DNA of 64,000 nt from Artocarpus heterophyllus (Eukaryota > Streptophyta > Magnoliopsida > Rosales > Moraceae), in the NCBI GenBank assembly GCA_025403435.1, contig CM046335.1:7320103-7384102 (forward strand). The letters are read 5' to 3'. A program made the translations under genes and the position numbers. The notes under the pieces are model-generated. The model was not told the DNA's origin. It saw only the letters and a list, made by a program, of their open reading frames with translations, and ran no database searches. Position 1 is the stretch's first letter, and the number at the start of each line of letters is the position of its first letter. This document shows positions 63,913 through 64,000 of this stretch, piece by piece.

Positions 63913-64000
63913 ATTGTCGTGGTCAAATCAGTGTACTTTCTATCTTTAGACTATAAAAATATTTGACATACTTTTTGTTCACTTTTGGAGGCCAATCATA

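Larger units (their letters stand above)
61153..64000. mobile_element. LTR-like element C, runs off the window
   Basis: Begins TGTCACAACCCGCCTTTTTG, closely matching the - strand end of element B (TATCACAACCC), and shares ACCTACAGCATGAA with element D, in D's orientation. Its far border is not in the window or is obscured by a tandem duplication near 63.7 kb. No coding domain seen. Confidence 0.5.

Overview
This window is plant nuclear DNA, most likely from a eudicot. It is AT-rich with long A/T runs, has one multi-exon gene with GT-AG introns, and is otherwise intergenic sequence full of transposons. I cannot name the species. Nothing resembles bacterial operons, CRISPR arrays or organelle genes.

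Genes. The only gene recognisable by family is a peroxisomal 3-ketoacyl-CoA thiolase (KAT2/PED1 type), 14 exons on the + strand between 4613 and 8284. Its splice junctions join in frame to a 457-residue protein with a PTS2 import signal and all three active-site motifs. The most interesting coding signal is a set of three small + strand ORFs (17937-18170, 28058-28267 and 46021-46350; 77, 69 and 109 aa). They share a basic core (S-[VL]-F-P-x-K-[KR]-x-[LI]-V-K) followed by a hydrophobic stretch, and each ATG directly follows a GA-rich tract. I do not recognise the family and treat them as a local cluster of paralogous microprotein genes.

Layout. 1-4.5 kb: AT-rich flank with one Tourist-like MITE. 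4.6-8.3 kb: thiolase. 10.4 kb: probable SINE. 10.86-16.5 kb: a tandem non-coding duplication whose second copy is interrupted by an insertion (8-bp target duplication) that itself carries a solo-LTR-like element (5-bp target duplication). 16.6-17.8 kb: two TIR repeats. 17.9 kb: small gene 1. 19.5-22.3 kb: a second solo-LTR-like element. 22.5 kb: a SINE with an 11-bp target duplication. 23-24 kb: two MITEs. 25.3-31.4 kb: first copy of a segmental duplication, containing small gene 2. 31.5-33.7 kb: nested MITE, hAT and TIR elements. 36.2-41.4 kb: a degenerate Ty1/copia retrotransposon on the - strand. 41.4-46 kb: AT-rich, no gene seen. 46.0 kb: small gene 3. 48.6-52.1 kb: second copy of the segmental duplication, interrupted by a hAT-like element. 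52.4-56.8 kb: a third LTR-like element. 57.2-60.8 kb: a decayed CACTA (TNP2) transposon. 61.15-64 kb: a fourth LTR-like element running off the window.

How it fits together. The window is one housekeeping beta-oxidation gene followed by a repeat-rich stretch in which the small-gene family and its surroundings have been locally duplicated and then broken up by successive insertions. Several insertions can be ordered in time because a paralogous empty site lies in the same window.
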